Source: Streptomyces sp. NRRL B-24484 (GTDB lineage: Bacteria > Actinomycetota > Actinomycetes > Streptomycetales > Streptomycetaceae). Taken from it: a DNA stretch of 64,000 bases. The stretch spans positions 1 through 64,000 of the forward strand of contig NZ_JOAI01000016.1 in assembly GCF_000717715.1 (NCBI RefSeq), written 5' to 3'. Shown piece after piece: positions 7,346 to 16,600 of this stretch (the stretch's first letter is position 1; each line of letters begins with the position of its first letter). The notes under the pieces were generated by a model. The model was given only the letters and a program-made list of their open reading frames with translations, made no database searches and was not told the DNA's origin. Made by a program: the position numbers and the translations under genes.

Positions 7346-9360
7346 ACACCGCACGTACGCAGAACACGGACGGTGCGGAGAACGCCACCGTCGCGGAGAA
7401 CGCGGACCGTACGGAGAACGCCACCCCCACGAAGCAGGCGACCCGGTTCCACCCGACCGACCTGGTGCTGGCCGTTCGGCACGTCGAGCGACAGCTCGCC
7501 GAGCGGCCCGACTCGGCGGCGGCCCGGCTGATCGGCCCGGCCGGCCTGGCCGCGCTGTGGGACTCGGCGGAGCTCGCCGAGGGCCTGGACGAGCTGTTCG
7601 ACGGTCTCGCCCAGTACCCGTGGCACCACCTGGTCGACTCCGACGAGGTGCTGGAGTACGCGCCCGTCGGCACGGTGGTCCTCGACGACCTGCGGCCCGG
7701 CAACACGCTGCGCGGCCTGCTGCTCGCCTGGGCGGCCGGCAACGAGGTGGTGATCCGCACCGTGCGCGAGCCGTTCTGGGCCGCGCTCGTCGCGGAGGTG
7801 CGGGCGGCCGGCGTGCCGCTGCCGCCCGCCCGGACGGCGCCCCGCGGTGCGGCCGTGGACGGTCACCCGGTCACCGTGCCCGACCTGCTCGTCCCGGTCG
7901 ACCTGGCCGACGGGACCGTCACCACCGCCGCCGAGCGCCCCGGTGTGCCCGCGCTGCGGGTGCGGGTGGGCGCCGACCGCGGCCCGGACGCCGCCGCCCG
8001 GCCGGCCGCCGGCGCGCTGCGCCTGGACTGCCGCTCCGCCTGGGTGGGCGAGCTGTACCGGCAGGACTACCTGATGGGCACCCGCCTGGCCGACGCCCGC
8101 AGCGCGGACGCGGCGCAGGAGGACGAGCGGCTCGCCGCCAAGCTGCGCTACCTGGTCGAACAGGCCCGCCGCGCACCGTACTACCGCGACCTGCCGCCGA
8201 TCGCCGAGCGGGCCGACCTGGCGAAGCTGCCGGTGCTGGAGAAGGCCGACCTGGAGCGGAACTCGCTGCCGGCCTCCCGGGGCCTGAGCAGCGGCGCCCG
8301 GCCGAGCGGCGAGGTGCTGCGCAGCGGCGCCACCACCGGCGCACCGCGCTACATCGTCTACTCGCGCGGCGACTGGAACAACATGATGCGCGAGGCGGTG
8401 CCGCTGTTCTACGCGCTGGGGCTGCGGCCCGGCGACCGGGTGATCAACTCGCTGTTCGGCGGCGGCCTGTACGGAGGTCTGATCACCAGTGCGATGGAGC
8501 TGTCCCGGATGCCGGTGGAGGCGTACAGCACCGCGCAGATGATCACCCCGGACGACGTGCTGATGCTCACCCGCAGCTTCGACGCCAATGTGGTCCTCGG
8601 CCAGCCGGCCCTGCTGCTGCCGGTGCTGCGCGAGTCCAAGGCGCGCCACCCCGGGCTGCGGATCGAGAAGGTGGTCTACGGCGGTACGCCGATGCAGGAG
8701 TCCGACAAGCGCTGGCTGCGCGAGGAGCTCGGCACCGAGGTGATCGCCAGTGTGCTGGCGGCCAACGACGGCGCCCAACTCGGCTACCAGTGCGGTGAAC
8801 TGGGCGGCACCCTGCACCACCTGTGCGAGGACTACAACCTGATCGAGGTGGTCGACGAGCAGGGCCGCCCCGTCCCGGACGGCACCGCGGGCGAGCTGCT
8901 GGTGACCAGCATGCAGAAGTTCGAGGGCCCGCTGATCCGCTACCGGATCGGCGACCTCGGCCGCATCGTCCGGCACACCTGCGGCTGCGGCGTCACCGGC
9001 CGGGTGCTGGAGTACCTGGGCCGCTCGGACGGCCAGATCAAGGTCAAGGGCCGCACCGTGCTGTACGGCGAGATCATGGCCGAGCTGGCCCGCTTCGAGG
9101 TCTCCCAGCTCCAGGTCGAGATCAACTCCTCGGACGCCCGGGAGACCGTGACCGTCCGCACCGAGTCGCCCGCCCCGCTCGACCCGCAGGCGGTGCACGC
9201 GCACCTGGCCGACCGCTTCGAGGTGCTGAGCGACCACCACTCCTTCGACGCCTCGCTGAACCCCTTCGAGCTGGTCGTGGAGTGCCACGCCGAGGGCGAG
9301 CTGGCCCGCAACGCCGTCAGCGGCAAGATCAAGACCGTCATCGACCGGCGCCTCACCTGA
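7342..9360 (+). CDS. Fusion: truncated LuxC-like N-part with PaaK/LuxE-like adenylating domain
   Basis: A 672-aa protein. Residues 1-35 are a low-complexity segment with repeated ENA units. Residues about 60-150 resemble the cofactor half of LuxC-type acyl-CoA reductases (YAPVGTVVLDDLRPGN, then AWAAGNEVVIRT), but the reductase catalytic cysteine region is absent. From about residue 245 a phenylacetate-CoA-ligase-like domain follows: LRSGATTGAPRYIVYSRGDW as the ATP loop, VYGGTPM, ANDGAQLGYQCGE, YRIGDLGR and LGRSDGQIKVKGR. The C-terminal part should adenylate a carboxylate and possibly transfer it to CoA or a protein thiol, as LuxE does. The start overlaps the ATP-grasp stop. The LuxC assignment is weak; the PaaK part is firm. 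Confidence 0.8.
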   Translation: MNTARTQNTDGAENATVAENADRTENATPTKQATRFHPTDLVLAVRHVERQLAERPDSAAARLIGPAGLAALWDSAELAEGLDELFDGLAQYPWHHLVDSDEVLEYAPVGTVVLDDLRPGNTLRGLLLAWAAGNEVVIRTVREPFWAALVAEVRAAGVPLPPARTAPRGAAVDGHPVTVPDLLVPVDLADGTVTTAAERPGVPALRVRVGADRGPDAAARPAAGALRLDCRSAWVGELYRQDYLMGTRLADARSADAAQEDERLAAKLRYLVEQARRAPYYRDLPPIAERADLAKLPVLEKADLERNSLPASRGLSSGARPSGEVLRSGATTGAPRYIVYSRGDWNNMMREAVPLFYALGLRPGDRVINSLFGGGLYGGLITSAMELSRMPVEAYSTAQMITPDDVLMLTRSFDANVVLGQPALLLPVLRESKARHPGLRIEKVVYGGTPMQESDKRWLREELGTEVIASVLAANDGAQLGYQCGELGGTLHHLCEDYNLIEVVDEQGRPVPDGTAGELLVTSMQKFEGPLIRYRIGDLGRIVRHTCGCGVTGRVLEYLGRSDGQIKVKGRTVLYGEIMAELARFEVSQLQVEINSSDARETVTVRTESPAPLDPQAVHAHLADRFEVLSDHHSFDASLNPFELVVECHAEGELARNAVSGKIKTVIDRRLT

Positions 9361-9428
9361 ACGACCGTCGGACACCACGACCTCCGGCGCCGGACCCGCG
9401 CACCGGCCGGACGCAGAACGGAAGACCC

Positions 9429-10775
9429 ATGACTGATCGGATGACCCGGCGCTACAACCGGGAACTCGCCCGGCCGGGCAGCCCGCTGGCGGCCGTCGAC
9501 CTGAACTCCGGCACCGACCCGGCGCTCGCCGCCCTCGGCTACCGCTACCTGGACCGGCCGGTGTTCTTCGGCGAGCAGGAGATCCGCCGCTTCGAGGCGG
9601 ACCTGCTCGGCACCGTCGACCTGCTCACCTCGCTGCCCGAGCGGCTCTTCGACGGCGACACGGCCCGGGTGTGCGAGGCCCTCGGGCTGAGCCCCGCCAA
9701 GGCCGCACTGGTCGGCGACCTCCAGAAGACGAAGCCGCCGCGCTTCGGCCGGATCGACGCCTACCACGACGGCGAGTCGCTGCGGATCCTGGAGTTCAAC
9801 GCCTCCAGCCAGACCGGCGGCCAGGAGTGGGTCGGCGCGGTGGCCGACGCCCTGCTGCAGCAGGACGCCTTCCGGGAGTTCGCCGGCGCCCACGGTCTGC
9901 ACCACGTCGACACCACGGCGGAACTCGCCCGTTCGCTGCGGGCGGCCGCCTCCGCCGTCACCTCCGGGCGGGACCCGGTGGTCGCGCTGGTCGAGGGGCC
10001 CGGCGGGATGGCGAGCTACGGCCACGCCTGGCGCCCCCTGCAGCGGATCCTCCGGGGCCACGGCCTGGAGTGCCGGCTCGGCGAGATCGGCGACCTCACC
10101 GTCGACCGCGGCCGGGTCCGCTTCGACGGGACACCGGTCGACCTGGTGTACCGGGTCTTCGACCTCGACCAGGTCGTCGACCACCCCGAGGGCCGGGCGC
10201 TGACCGAGCGGCTGCGCGACGCCCACCGGGACGGCCGGGTGGTGCTGTGGAGCCCCCTGGAGACCGACCTGCACGCCAACAAGCGGTGGATGGCGTACCT
10301 CTCCGACCCGAGCCTGCGCGGCCACCTCTCCGCCGAGGAGCGGGCGACGGTCGACCGGGTGCTGCCCTGGACGAGGATGCTGACCGCCGGCCGCGGCGCC
10401 GACCGCTCGACGGTCGAGGAGTGCCGCGAGCGCCGCGCCGACCTGATCCTCAAGCTCAACGAGGGCTTCGCGGGCTCCGGCATCACCTGCGGCTGGCTGG
10501 TCGACGACCGGCAGTGGGAGCGGGCGCTGCGACAGGCCGCCGAGGTCGGCGCGGTCGTCCAGCAGCGCGTCGTGCCGCGCCGCGAGCCGGTCCACGACCC
10601 GGCGACCGGCCGCACCGAGGACTGGGACTCCTGCCTCGGCCTGTACTGGATGCCCGGCGGGTTCGCCGGCGGCGGCAGCCGCCTGGTGCCCTCCGGCGAA
10701 CCGTTCACCCTGGAGGCGGCGCGCAAGAAGCTGGCCGGCGTCTTCCTGTACCCCGACGCGACCGAGGAGAACTGA
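9429..10775 (+). CDS. Glutathionylspermidine-synthetase-type (circularly permuted) ATP-grasp protein
   Basis: A 448-aa protein starting at the ATG at 9429, 68 bp after the adenylating enzyme. Characteristic stretches are RILEFNASSQTGGQEWVGA near residue 120, ALVEGPGG, LVYRVFDLDQ, and late nucleotide-binding strands LILKLNEGFAGSGITCGW and VVQQRVVPRREPV. This order is typical of circularly permuted ATP-grasp proteins related to glutathionylspermidine synthetase, which form amide bonds between a carboxylate and an amine. The family link is from memory of these motifs, not a search. It is the second ATP-grasp ligase of the operon, so the product probably contains at least two such bonds. MFS starts 3 bp later. 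Confidence 0.72.
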   Translation: MTDRMTRRYNRELARPGSPLAAVDLNSGTDPALAALGYRYLDRPVFFGEQEIRRFEADLLGTVDLLTSLPERLFDGDTARVCEALGLSPAKAALVGDLQKTKPPRFGRIDAYHDGESLRILEFNASSQTGGQEWVGAVADALLQQDAFREFAGAHGLHHVDTTAELARSLRAAASAVTSGRDPVVALVEGPGGMASYGHAWRPLQRILRGHGLECRLGEIGDLTVDRGRVRFDGTPVDLVYRVFDLDQVVDHPEGRALTERLRDAHRDGRVVLWSPLETDLHANKRWMAYLSDPSLRGHLSAEERATVDRVLPWTRMLTAGRGADRSTVEECRERRADLILKLNEGFAGSGITCGWLVDDRQWERALRQAAEVGAVVQQRVVPRREPVHDPATGRTEDWDSCLGLYWMPGGFAGGGSRLVPSGEPFTLEAARKKLAGVFLYPDATEEN

Positions 10776-10778
10776 CGC

Positions 10779-12044
10779 ATGGCCACCACCGTCCTGCCCC
10801 CGCCCGCGGCCACCGCCGCGCGCACCGGCCCGGGCCGCGACTTCCGGTACCTGCTGTCCGCCTACTCGCTGCAGACCCTCGGCGAGGGCGTGCTGCTCGC
10901 CACCCTGCCGCTGCTGGCCAGCCGGATCACCAGCGACCCCCGGCTGGTGTCCGGGGTGGTCCTCGCCGAGGGCCTGCCGTGGCTGCTGCTCGCGCTGCCC
11001 GGCGGGGTGATCGTCGACCGGTTCGACCGGCGCCGGCTGATGATCGGCACCCAGGCCGTCCAGGCCGTCCTGCTGCTGGCCGTCGCCGTCCTCGCCACCT
11101 TCGACCTCACCCGGATCTGGATGCTCTACCTGCTCGCCTTCGGGCTCAGCACCGGGGACGTCCTGTTCATCGGCGCCAACCGGGCGGTCATCCCCACCGT
11201 GGTGCCCAGCGCCGCGCTGGAGACCGCCAACGGGCGGAGCGTCACCGCCGAGACCCTCGGCCGGCAGTTCGTCGGGCCGCCGCTCGGCTCCGCGCTGTTC
11301 GCCCTCCTGCTGCCGCTGCCGTTCTGGGTGGACGCCCTGACCTACCTCGGCTCGCTGCTGCTGATCTCCCGGATCCGCGGCACCGGTGAGGGGTTCCGGC
11401 CCGGGCGCACGGCCGCGCCGCTCGACGCGCGCGGCATGCTCGCCGAGGCCACCGAGGGGCTGAAGCTGCTGTTCCGCAACCCCGTGCTGCGCACCATCGT
11501 GGTGCTCGCCGCCGCCAGCAACTTCTGCGTCACCATGGCCCAGTCGGTGCTGGTGCTGTTCGCCGAGCAGACCCTGCACGTCAGCCGGGGCGGCTACGGC
11601 CTGCTCGTCGCGGCGATGGCCGTCGGCGGTGTGCTCGGGGCGCTCGCCAGCAGCCGGGTCGTCGAGCGGTGCGGCGCCCGCGCGGTGGCCGTCACGGTGT
11701 CCACCGCCGGGGCCGCCAGCCTGCTCGTCATCGGCCTGATCGGCCGTCAGGCGGCAGTCGTGGCCGCGCTGTTCTGCGTCTGGTCGGCGGGCCTGTCGCT
11801 GTGGAACGTGATGGCCCAGTCGGTCAGCCAGCGGCTCGTCCCCGACGAGCTGCGCGGCCGGGTCTCCACCGGCACCCGCATGGTCTGCTTCGGTGCGATC
11901 CCGCTCGGCGCAGTGGCCGGCGGCCTGGTCGCCGCCTCGTACGGGCTGCGCGCCCCCTGGCTGGTCGGCGGCGCGCTCAACCTGCTGATCGTGCTGGCCT
12001 TCGTCCCCGCGATGCGGCACTGGCCGACCCGGGGGCGGGCATGA
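10779..12044 (+). CDS. MFS exporter, enterobactin-exporter-like
   Basis: A 421-aa protein with about twelve hydrophobic segments and the loop PGGVIVDRFDRRRLMIGTQ around residues 68-86, the A-type MFS signature. A second related loop, SQRLVPDELRGRVSTGTRM, lies near residue 350. The overall pattern matches the EntS/MFS_3 type of proton-driven exporters. It begins 3 bp after the ATP-grasp gene and is the last gene of the operon, so it most likely exports the product and may give self-protection. It converges on the LuxR-type regulator with 48 bp between stops. Confidence 0.85.
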   Translation: MATTVLPPPAATAARTGPGRDFRYLLSAYSLQTLGEGVLLATLPLLASRITSDPRLVSGVVLAEGLPWLLLALPGGVIVDRFDRRRLMIGTQAVQAVLLLAVAVLATFDLTRIWMLYLLAFGLSTGDVLFIGANRAVIPTVVPSAALETANGRSVTAETLGRQFVGPPLGSALFALLLPLPFWVDALTYLGSLLLISRIRGTGEGFRPGRTAAPLDARGMLAEATEGLKLLFRNPVLRTIVVLAAASNFCVTMAQSVLVLFAEQTLHVSRGGYGLLVAAMAVGGVLGALASSRVVERCGARAVAVTVSTAGAASLLVIGLIGRQAAVVAALFCVWSAGLSLWNVMAQSVSQRLVPDELRGRVSTGTRMVCFGAIPLGAVAGGLVAASYGLRAPWLVGGALNLLIVLAFVPAMRHWPTRGRA

Positions 12045-12092
12045 GGCAGATCCTCGGGCTGGCCGGCCGCCGCGTCCGGGTGCTGGCCGGGC

Positions 12093-13070
12093 TCAGGCCA
12101 GCCAGCCGAGCGAGGCGGCCCGCACCCCGGCCTGGAAGCGGCCCGCGGCCTGCAGCCGCTCCATGAGCGAGGCCACGATCCGGCTGATCGACCGGGCCGA
12201 GATGCCCAGCTGGCGGGCGATCACCTCGTCCTTCTTGCCGGCCGCCATCAGCCGCAGCACGGCCCGCTCCAGGTCGCTCGGGCCGGCGACCGGGTCGGGC
12301 TCGGCCGCCCCGAAGTCCCCGGCCTGCTCCCAGTGCCGCTCGAACAGCGTCACCAGCACCTGCAGCACCGCCTGGTCGCTGATCACCACCGCGTCCGCAC
12401 CCGCCGGGCCCGGCTCCAGCGGCAGCACCGCGGTCTTCCCGTCGTACACCAGCAGGCAGGCCGGCAGCAGCGACATGCTCTTCACCTGCGCGCCGGCCGT
12501 GGAGATCGTCCGGGCGTAGCTGACGGTGGCCCGGTGGCCGGAGCCGACCTGCTGGAACAGCGTGCGGATGACCACCCCGCGCTCCAGCAGCGCCAGCCCC
12601 AGCGGGATCTCCGGCAGCAGCGGCCGGTCGCTGCCGACCGGCACCATCGCGTCCACCGAGGAGCGGCAGGAGCGGCCCAGCTCGTCCAGGACGGCCCGCA
12701 GCCGGGCCTCGCCCTCCACCCGCTCCAGGCCGCCGGACCCGGCGCGGCGGCTGCGCGCGTCCAGGTACTCGGCGGTCAGCGCCGTCAGCGTGGCCCGGGT
12801 GCCGGCCACCGCGGCGCGCTGCGCGAGGAGTTCCTGCTCGGCCTCGGCCAGCAGCAGGTCGGACGCCGTCTCCGGGCTGACCGCCACCCAGCCGTCGTTC
12901 GGCGCGGGGCTGAGCAGCCGCAGCGAGGTGAGCGCCCGGTCGGCGTGGTCCAGTTCGGCGGGGGTGAGGCCGAGCAGGGCGGTGAGCTCGGCGGCGGTGG
13001 CCGCCGGGTGGGCGACGCGGGTGCGGTACACGGTGACGGTCGTCTCGTCCAGGTTTGCGAAGTCGAGCAT
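12093..13070 (-). CDS. LuxR-type transcriptional regulator with TrmB-like N-terminus
   Basis: A 325-aa regulator. The N-terminal ~70 residues look like a winged-helix module (AATAAELTALLGLTPAELD) of the type seen in TrmB-like regulators. The C-terminal ~65 residues are a LuxR helix-turn-helix (DLERAVLRLMAAGKKDEVIARQLGISARSISR; shown in parts: LERAVLRLMAAG, then QLGISARSISRIV). No receiver or P-loop domain is present. The ATG follows GGAGGAGA at a good distance. The gene diverges from the SARP gene, and its promoter holds three phased GGGAACG-like repeats, so the SARP probably controls it. It is a candidate pathway activator for the ALAS operon. Confidence 0.85.
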   Translation of the reverse strand: MLDFANLDETTVTVYRTRVAHPAATAAELTALLGLTPAELDHADRALTSLRLLSPAPNDGWVAVSPETASDLLLAEAEQELLAQRAAVAGTRATLTALTAEYLDARSRRAGSGGLERVEGEARLRAVLDELGRSCRSSVDAMVPVGSDRPLLPEIPLGLALLERGVVIRTLFQQVGSGHRATVSYARTISTAGAQVKSMSLLPACLLVYDGKTAVLPLEPGPAGADAVVISDQAVLQVLVTLFERHWEQAGDFGAAEPDPVAGPSDLERAVLRLMAAGKKDEVIARQLGISARSISRIVASLMERLQAAGRFQAGVRAASLGWLA

Positions 13071-13112
13071 GGTCGGGTCTCCTCCCCAACGTCTCCGGCG
13101 TTGTCATGGAGC

Positions 13113-13159
13113 AGCATCCGGGTCGCCGTTACCCCTCCGGTCCCCATCCGTTCCCGTCC
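13113..13159 (-). promoter_or_regulatory. Predicted SARP operator and promoter of the luxR-like gene
   Basis: On the minus strand three heptamers lie at exact 11-bp intervals: GGGAACG (13155-13149), GGGACCG (13144-13138) and GGTAACG (13133-13127). Eight bases later comes GATGCT (13118-13113), which fits NANNNT as a -10. Heptamers phased at 11 bp and ending 8 bp from the -10 are the known layout of SARP binding sites. The ATG is at 13070. The same layout recurs at two other promoters nearby. Confidence 0.7.
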
Positions 13160-13229
13160 GACCTACCCGGGTTATGATCTGCCGCCAGGTCGATGACCTG
13201 CGGGTTTCGGACGACGGGGTGGTTGGCAC

Positions 13230-16200
13230 ATGCGGGAGGGTCCCCAGCGGCGCCGGATCGGCTTCAAGATCCTCGGATCGCTCGAGTGCTGGGAGGGCGA
13301 GGAGCGGATCCGCCTCGGCGGGCCCCTGCAGGAGCGGGTCCTGGCGACCCTGCTGCTGGAGGCCGGCCGGCTCGTCCCGGTCGCCCGCCTCGTGGAGGCC
13401 GCCTGGGAGGACGAACCGCCCGGCACTGCGCCCCACCAGGTCCGCAAGATCATCGCCGACCTGCGCAGACGCCTGCCGGCGGGCGTCGAGCTGATCCTCA
13501 CCGACGGCCCCGGCTACCGGATCGCCCTGGAACCCGACCAGCTCGACCTCGGCCTGTTCGGAGTCCGCCTCGACCGCGCCCGGGAGGCGGTGGCGGCGGG
13601 GCTGCGCGCCAACGCCGTCGACCAGTTGCGGGCCGCCCTCGACCTGTGGCGCGGCCCCGTCCTCTCCGGGCTCGCCACCCCCGTGCTGCAGGCCGCCGCC
13701 ACCGCCCTGGAGGAGCGCCGCCTCGCCGCCACCGAACAACTCCTCGACCTGCGGCTGGAACTCGGCGAGGCCGCCGAACTCGTCGGCGACCTGCGCGAGG
13801 CGGCGCGGCAGCACCCGCTGCGGGAGACCCTGCGCGGCCGCCTGATCCTCGCCCTGTACCGCTCCGGACGGCAGGCCGAGGCGATCGAGGAGTACGGCCG
13901 GGTCCGCGAACTGCTCGCCGAGGAACTCGGCATCGACCCCGGCCCCGAACTCGCCGCCCTGCACCAGGCCATCCTGCGCGGCAGCCCCGAACTCGCCGCC
14001 CCGCCCCGGCCGGCCGCCGAGGAACCGCCGCAGCGCGGCCCGCACGCGCTCGGCCCCGCGCCCAGCGCCATCCCCTACGACCTGGCCGACTTCACCGGCC
14101 GCGAGGACGAACTGGAGCGGCTGCTCGAACTCGCCGCCGCACCCGGCGACCGGGGCACCCGGATCATCGCCATCGACGGCATGGGCGGCAGCGGCAAGAC
14201 CGCCCTCGCCATCCACGCCGCGCACCGCCTCGCCGGGCAGTACCCCGACGGCCGGCTCCACATCGACCTGCACGGCTTCACCCCGCAGCAGCCGCCGCTC
14301 GCCCCCGCCGAGGCCGTCGACGTGCTGCTGCGCATCCTCGGTCTGCCCGGCGACCAGATCCCCGACGACCTGCCCAGCCGGGTCGCCCTCTGGCGGGTCG
14401 TGACCGCCGGCCGCCGCCTGCTGATCGTGCTCGACAACGCCTCCGACGCCGAGCAGGTCCGTGCCCTGCTGCCGGCCTCCGCCGACTGCCTGGTGCTGGT
14501 CACCAGCCGGGTCCGGCTGGTCGACCTGGACGGCGTCGAGTCGATGTCGCTCGGCCTGATGTCGGTCGCGGACTCCACCGCCCTGGTGGAGCGCACCCTC
14601 GACGGCGGGCGCGCCGCCGCCGACCCCGCCGCCACCGCGGAGCTCGTCCGGCTGTGCGGCCGCCTCCCGCTGGCGCTGCGGATCAGCACCGCCCGGCTGC
14701 GCAAGCGCCCGCTGTGGACGGTCCGCCACCTCGTCGACCGGCTCGCCGACGAGACCCGCACCCTGACCGAACTCAGCGCGGGCGAGCGCAGCGTCGCCGC
14801 CAGCCTCCGGCTGTCCTACCTGAGCATGGAACCCGAGTGCCGCACCGCGCTGCGGCTGCTCGGCCAGCACCCCGGCACCGACGTGGACGTCCACTCCGCC
14901 GCGGCCCTGCTCGGCGTCGGCTCCGCCGAGGCCGAGGACCTGCTGGAGCAACTGCTCGACGCCCACCTGCTGGAGCAGCAGGAGTTCGGCCGGTACTCCT
15001 TCCACGACCTGGTGCGCAGCTTCGCCCACGGCCTGCGCGGCGCCGACACGGCCGAGCCCGACGCGGCCTCGCTCACCCGGCTGCTCGACTACTACGTGCT
15101 CGCCGTGGAGGCCGCCTGCGAACGGCTCTTCCCCGGCCGCCTCAGCTACGGCGTCGACCTGCCCGCCGTGGCCGTCGACCTGCCGCCGCTGCCCGACACC
15201 GACAGCGCGCTCGGCTGGTTCCGCGGCGAGCACCGCTCCCTGCTCGCCGCCGTCCGCCTCGCCGCCCGCTCCGGACGGCACTGGCACGCCGCCTACCTGC
15301 CGCGGGGACTGACCTCCTACCTCCGGCTGCAGGGCTGCCCGGACGAGAACCAGGAGGTCGGACGGATCGCCGTCGACTCCGCGCGCGCCGCCGGGGACCT
15401 GCAGCTGCTGCGCCTCGGTCTCACCAACCTCGCCGTCGCGCTGTGGCCGCTCGGCCGGATCCAGGAAGGCGTGGCCTGCCTCAACGAGGCCCGCGAACTC
15501 GCCGTCCGGCTCGGCGACCGGGCGGCCGAGGCCGCCTGCCTGAGCCGCCTCGGCATCTTCCACAACAGCCTCGGCGAGTACACCGAGGGCCTGGACCTGC
15601 TGCACCGGGCGCTGCCGCTGCACCGGGCCTCGGCCAGCCCCCGCGAGGAGGCGGCCACCCTGGTCAGCATCAGCTCCGCCAGCGTCCAGCTCGGTCGCTA
15701 CGCGGAGGCCGCCGAGGCCGCCCGCGGCGGGGTCGACCTGCACCGCGGTCTCGGCGAGCCGGACAACGGCGCACTCGGGCTGATCAACCTGGCCGCCGCC
15801 CAACTCGGCCTCGGCGAGGTCGACTCCGCCATGGCGGCCTTCGGCGAGGCGTACGAGATCCAGCTGCGCCTCGGCCAGTCCGCCAACACCGGCCTGGTCC
15901 TGGCCCGTCTCGCCGAGGCGCACCACCGGCTGGGCCGGCTCGACGAGGCCCGCGAGAACGGGCTGCGCGCCCTCGACCTGATCTGGAGCAGCGGCCTCAC
16001 CACCTGGAAGGCCACCGCCGAGAACATCCTCGGCCGCATCCAGTACGACCTGGACGAACACCTGCTCGCCCAGGAGCGGCACGGGCACGCCCTGCGCCTC
16101 GCCGAGCAGATCGGCTCCCGGATCGAGGCGGCCTACGCCCTCGACGGGCTGGCCCTGACCGCGCTCGCCCTCGGCGACCCGGACGGCGCCCGGGAACACC

Positions 16201-16277
16201 GCCGGCGGGCGGACGGACTCTTCGACCGGATGGGCGTCCCCGAGCAGTACCACCGGCCGGCGGCGCTCCGCCGCTGA
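13230..16277 (+). CDS. AfsR-like SARP regulator with NB-ARC and TPR domains
   Basis: A 1015-aa protein. Order: an OmpR-type winged helix at about residues 8-95 (SLECWEGEERIRLGGPLQER), a bacterial transcriptional activation domain to about 250 (ELGIDPGPELAALHQAIL), an NB-ARC ATPase with P-loop GMGGSGKTALA near 316, and TPR-like repeats from about 700 to the end. SARPs of this size bind phased direct repeats and recruit RNA polymerase to pathway promoters. A TATGAT at 13173-13178 may be its -10. The phased repeats between it and the divergent luxR-like gene suggest control of that gene and possibly of itself. A small secreted-peptide gene ends 23 bp beyond its stop on the other strand. Confidence 0.92.
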   Translation: MREGPQRRRIGFKILGSLECWEGEERIRLGGPLQERVLATLLLEAGRLVPVARLVEAAWEDEPPGTAPHQVRKIIADLRRRLPAGVELILTDGPGYRIALEPDQLDLGLFGVRLDRAREAVAAGLRANAVDQLRAALDLWRGPVLSGLATPVLQAAATALEERRLAATEQLLDLRLELGEAAELVGDLREAARQHPLRETLRGRLILALYRSGRQAEAIEEYGRVRELLAEELGIDPGPELAALHQAILRGSPELAAPPRPAAEEPPQRGPHALGPAPSAIPYDLADFTGREDELERLLELAAAPGDRGTRIIAIDGMGGSGKTALAIHAAHRLAGQYPDGRLHIDLHGFTPQQPPLAPAEAVDVLLRILGLPGDQIPDDLPSRVALWRVVTAGRRLLIVLDNASDAEQVRALLPASADCLVLVTSRVRLVDLDGVESMSLGLMSVADSTALVERTLDGGRAAADPAATAELVRLCGRLPLALRISTARLRKRPLWTVRHLVDRLADETRTLTELSAGERSVAASLRLSYLSMEPECRTALRLLGQHPGTDVDVHSAAALLGVGSAEAEDLLEQLLDAHLLEQQEFGRYSFHDLVRSFAHGLRGADTAEPDAASLTRLLDYYVLAVEAACERLFPGRLSYGVDLPAVAVDLPPLPDTDSALGWFRGEHRSLLAAVRLAARSGRHWHAAYLPRGLTSYLRLQGCPDENQEVGRIAVDSARAAGDLQLLRLGLTNLAVALWPLGRIQEGVACLNEARELAVRLGDRAAEAACLSRLGIFHNSLGEYTEGLDLLHRALPLHRASASPREEAATLVSISSASVQLGRYAEAAEAARGGVDLHRGLGEPDNGALGLINLAAAQLGLGEVDSAMAAFGEAYEIQLRLGQSANTGLVLARLAEAHHRLGRLDEARENGLRALDLIWSSGLTTWKATAENILGRIQYDLDEHLLAQERHGHALRLAEQIGSRIEAAYALDGLALTALALGDPDGAREHRRRADGLFDRMGVPEQYHRPAALRR

Positions 16278-16300
16278 CCGGCCCCGGCATCCGCCGGGGG

Positions 16301-16471
16301 TCAGTGCGAGCCGATGACGTTCCCGGTCGGGTTGTCGCTCGCCAGGGTGACCCGGGCCGCCTCCCCGCGGCCCCGGCCGGCGTCGACCGCCCCGTGCGCG
16401 GCGCCCGACAGGCCCAGCGCCAGCGCGGCGAGGACACCGGCCGAGATCAGGCCGACCAGCTTGCTCTTCAT
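16301..16471 (-). CDS. Small secreted peptide, 56 aa, convergent to the SARP gene
   Basis: ATG at 16471 preceded by GGGGGAA, TGA at 16301. The N-terminus MKSKLVGLISAGVLAALAL is a clear signal-peptide core, followed by GLSGAAHGA as a likely cleavage region, and the short tail ends DNPTGNVIGSH. No known family is recognised. Coding is supported by the start signal, the signal-peptide pattern and a promoter upstream with three phased SARP-like repeats. Its stop faces the stop of the AfsR-like gene, 23 bp away. A role as a secreted signal or envelope peptide under that SARP is inference. Confidence 0.7.
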   Translation of the reverse strand: MKSKLVGLISAGVLAALALGLSGAAHGAVDAGRGRGEAARVTLASDNPTGNVIGSH

Positions 16472-16516
16472 CGTTCCCCCAGCAATTCGTTGTGGTGCCT
16501 TGTTCCGACACCCCGA

Positions 16517-16559
16517 ATGCTCGCGACGGCCGTTCCCGCTCCGTTCCCGTTGCGATACC
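16517..16559 (-). promoter_or_regulatory. Predicted SARP operator and promoter of the 56-aa peptide gene
   Basis: On the minus strand: GGTATCG (16559-16553), GGGAACG (16548-16542) and GGGAACG (16537-16531), each 11 bp apart. Eight bases later is GAGCAT (16522-16517) as a NANNNT -10. Spacing to the start codon (nearest repeat to ATG, about 60 bp) is almost the same as at the luxR-like promoter. Confidence 0.7.
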
Positions 16560-16600
16560 CCCGCCCTGGTACCGCGGGAGCGGGCCCGACCGGCCGGGGA

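Noticed and set aside
8940..12020. A 1026-codon open frame on the minus strand
   Set aside because: It is antisense to the adenylating fusion, ATP-grasp and MFS genes, and shows the G/Q/R/H-rich composition of a shadow frame in high-GC DNA.
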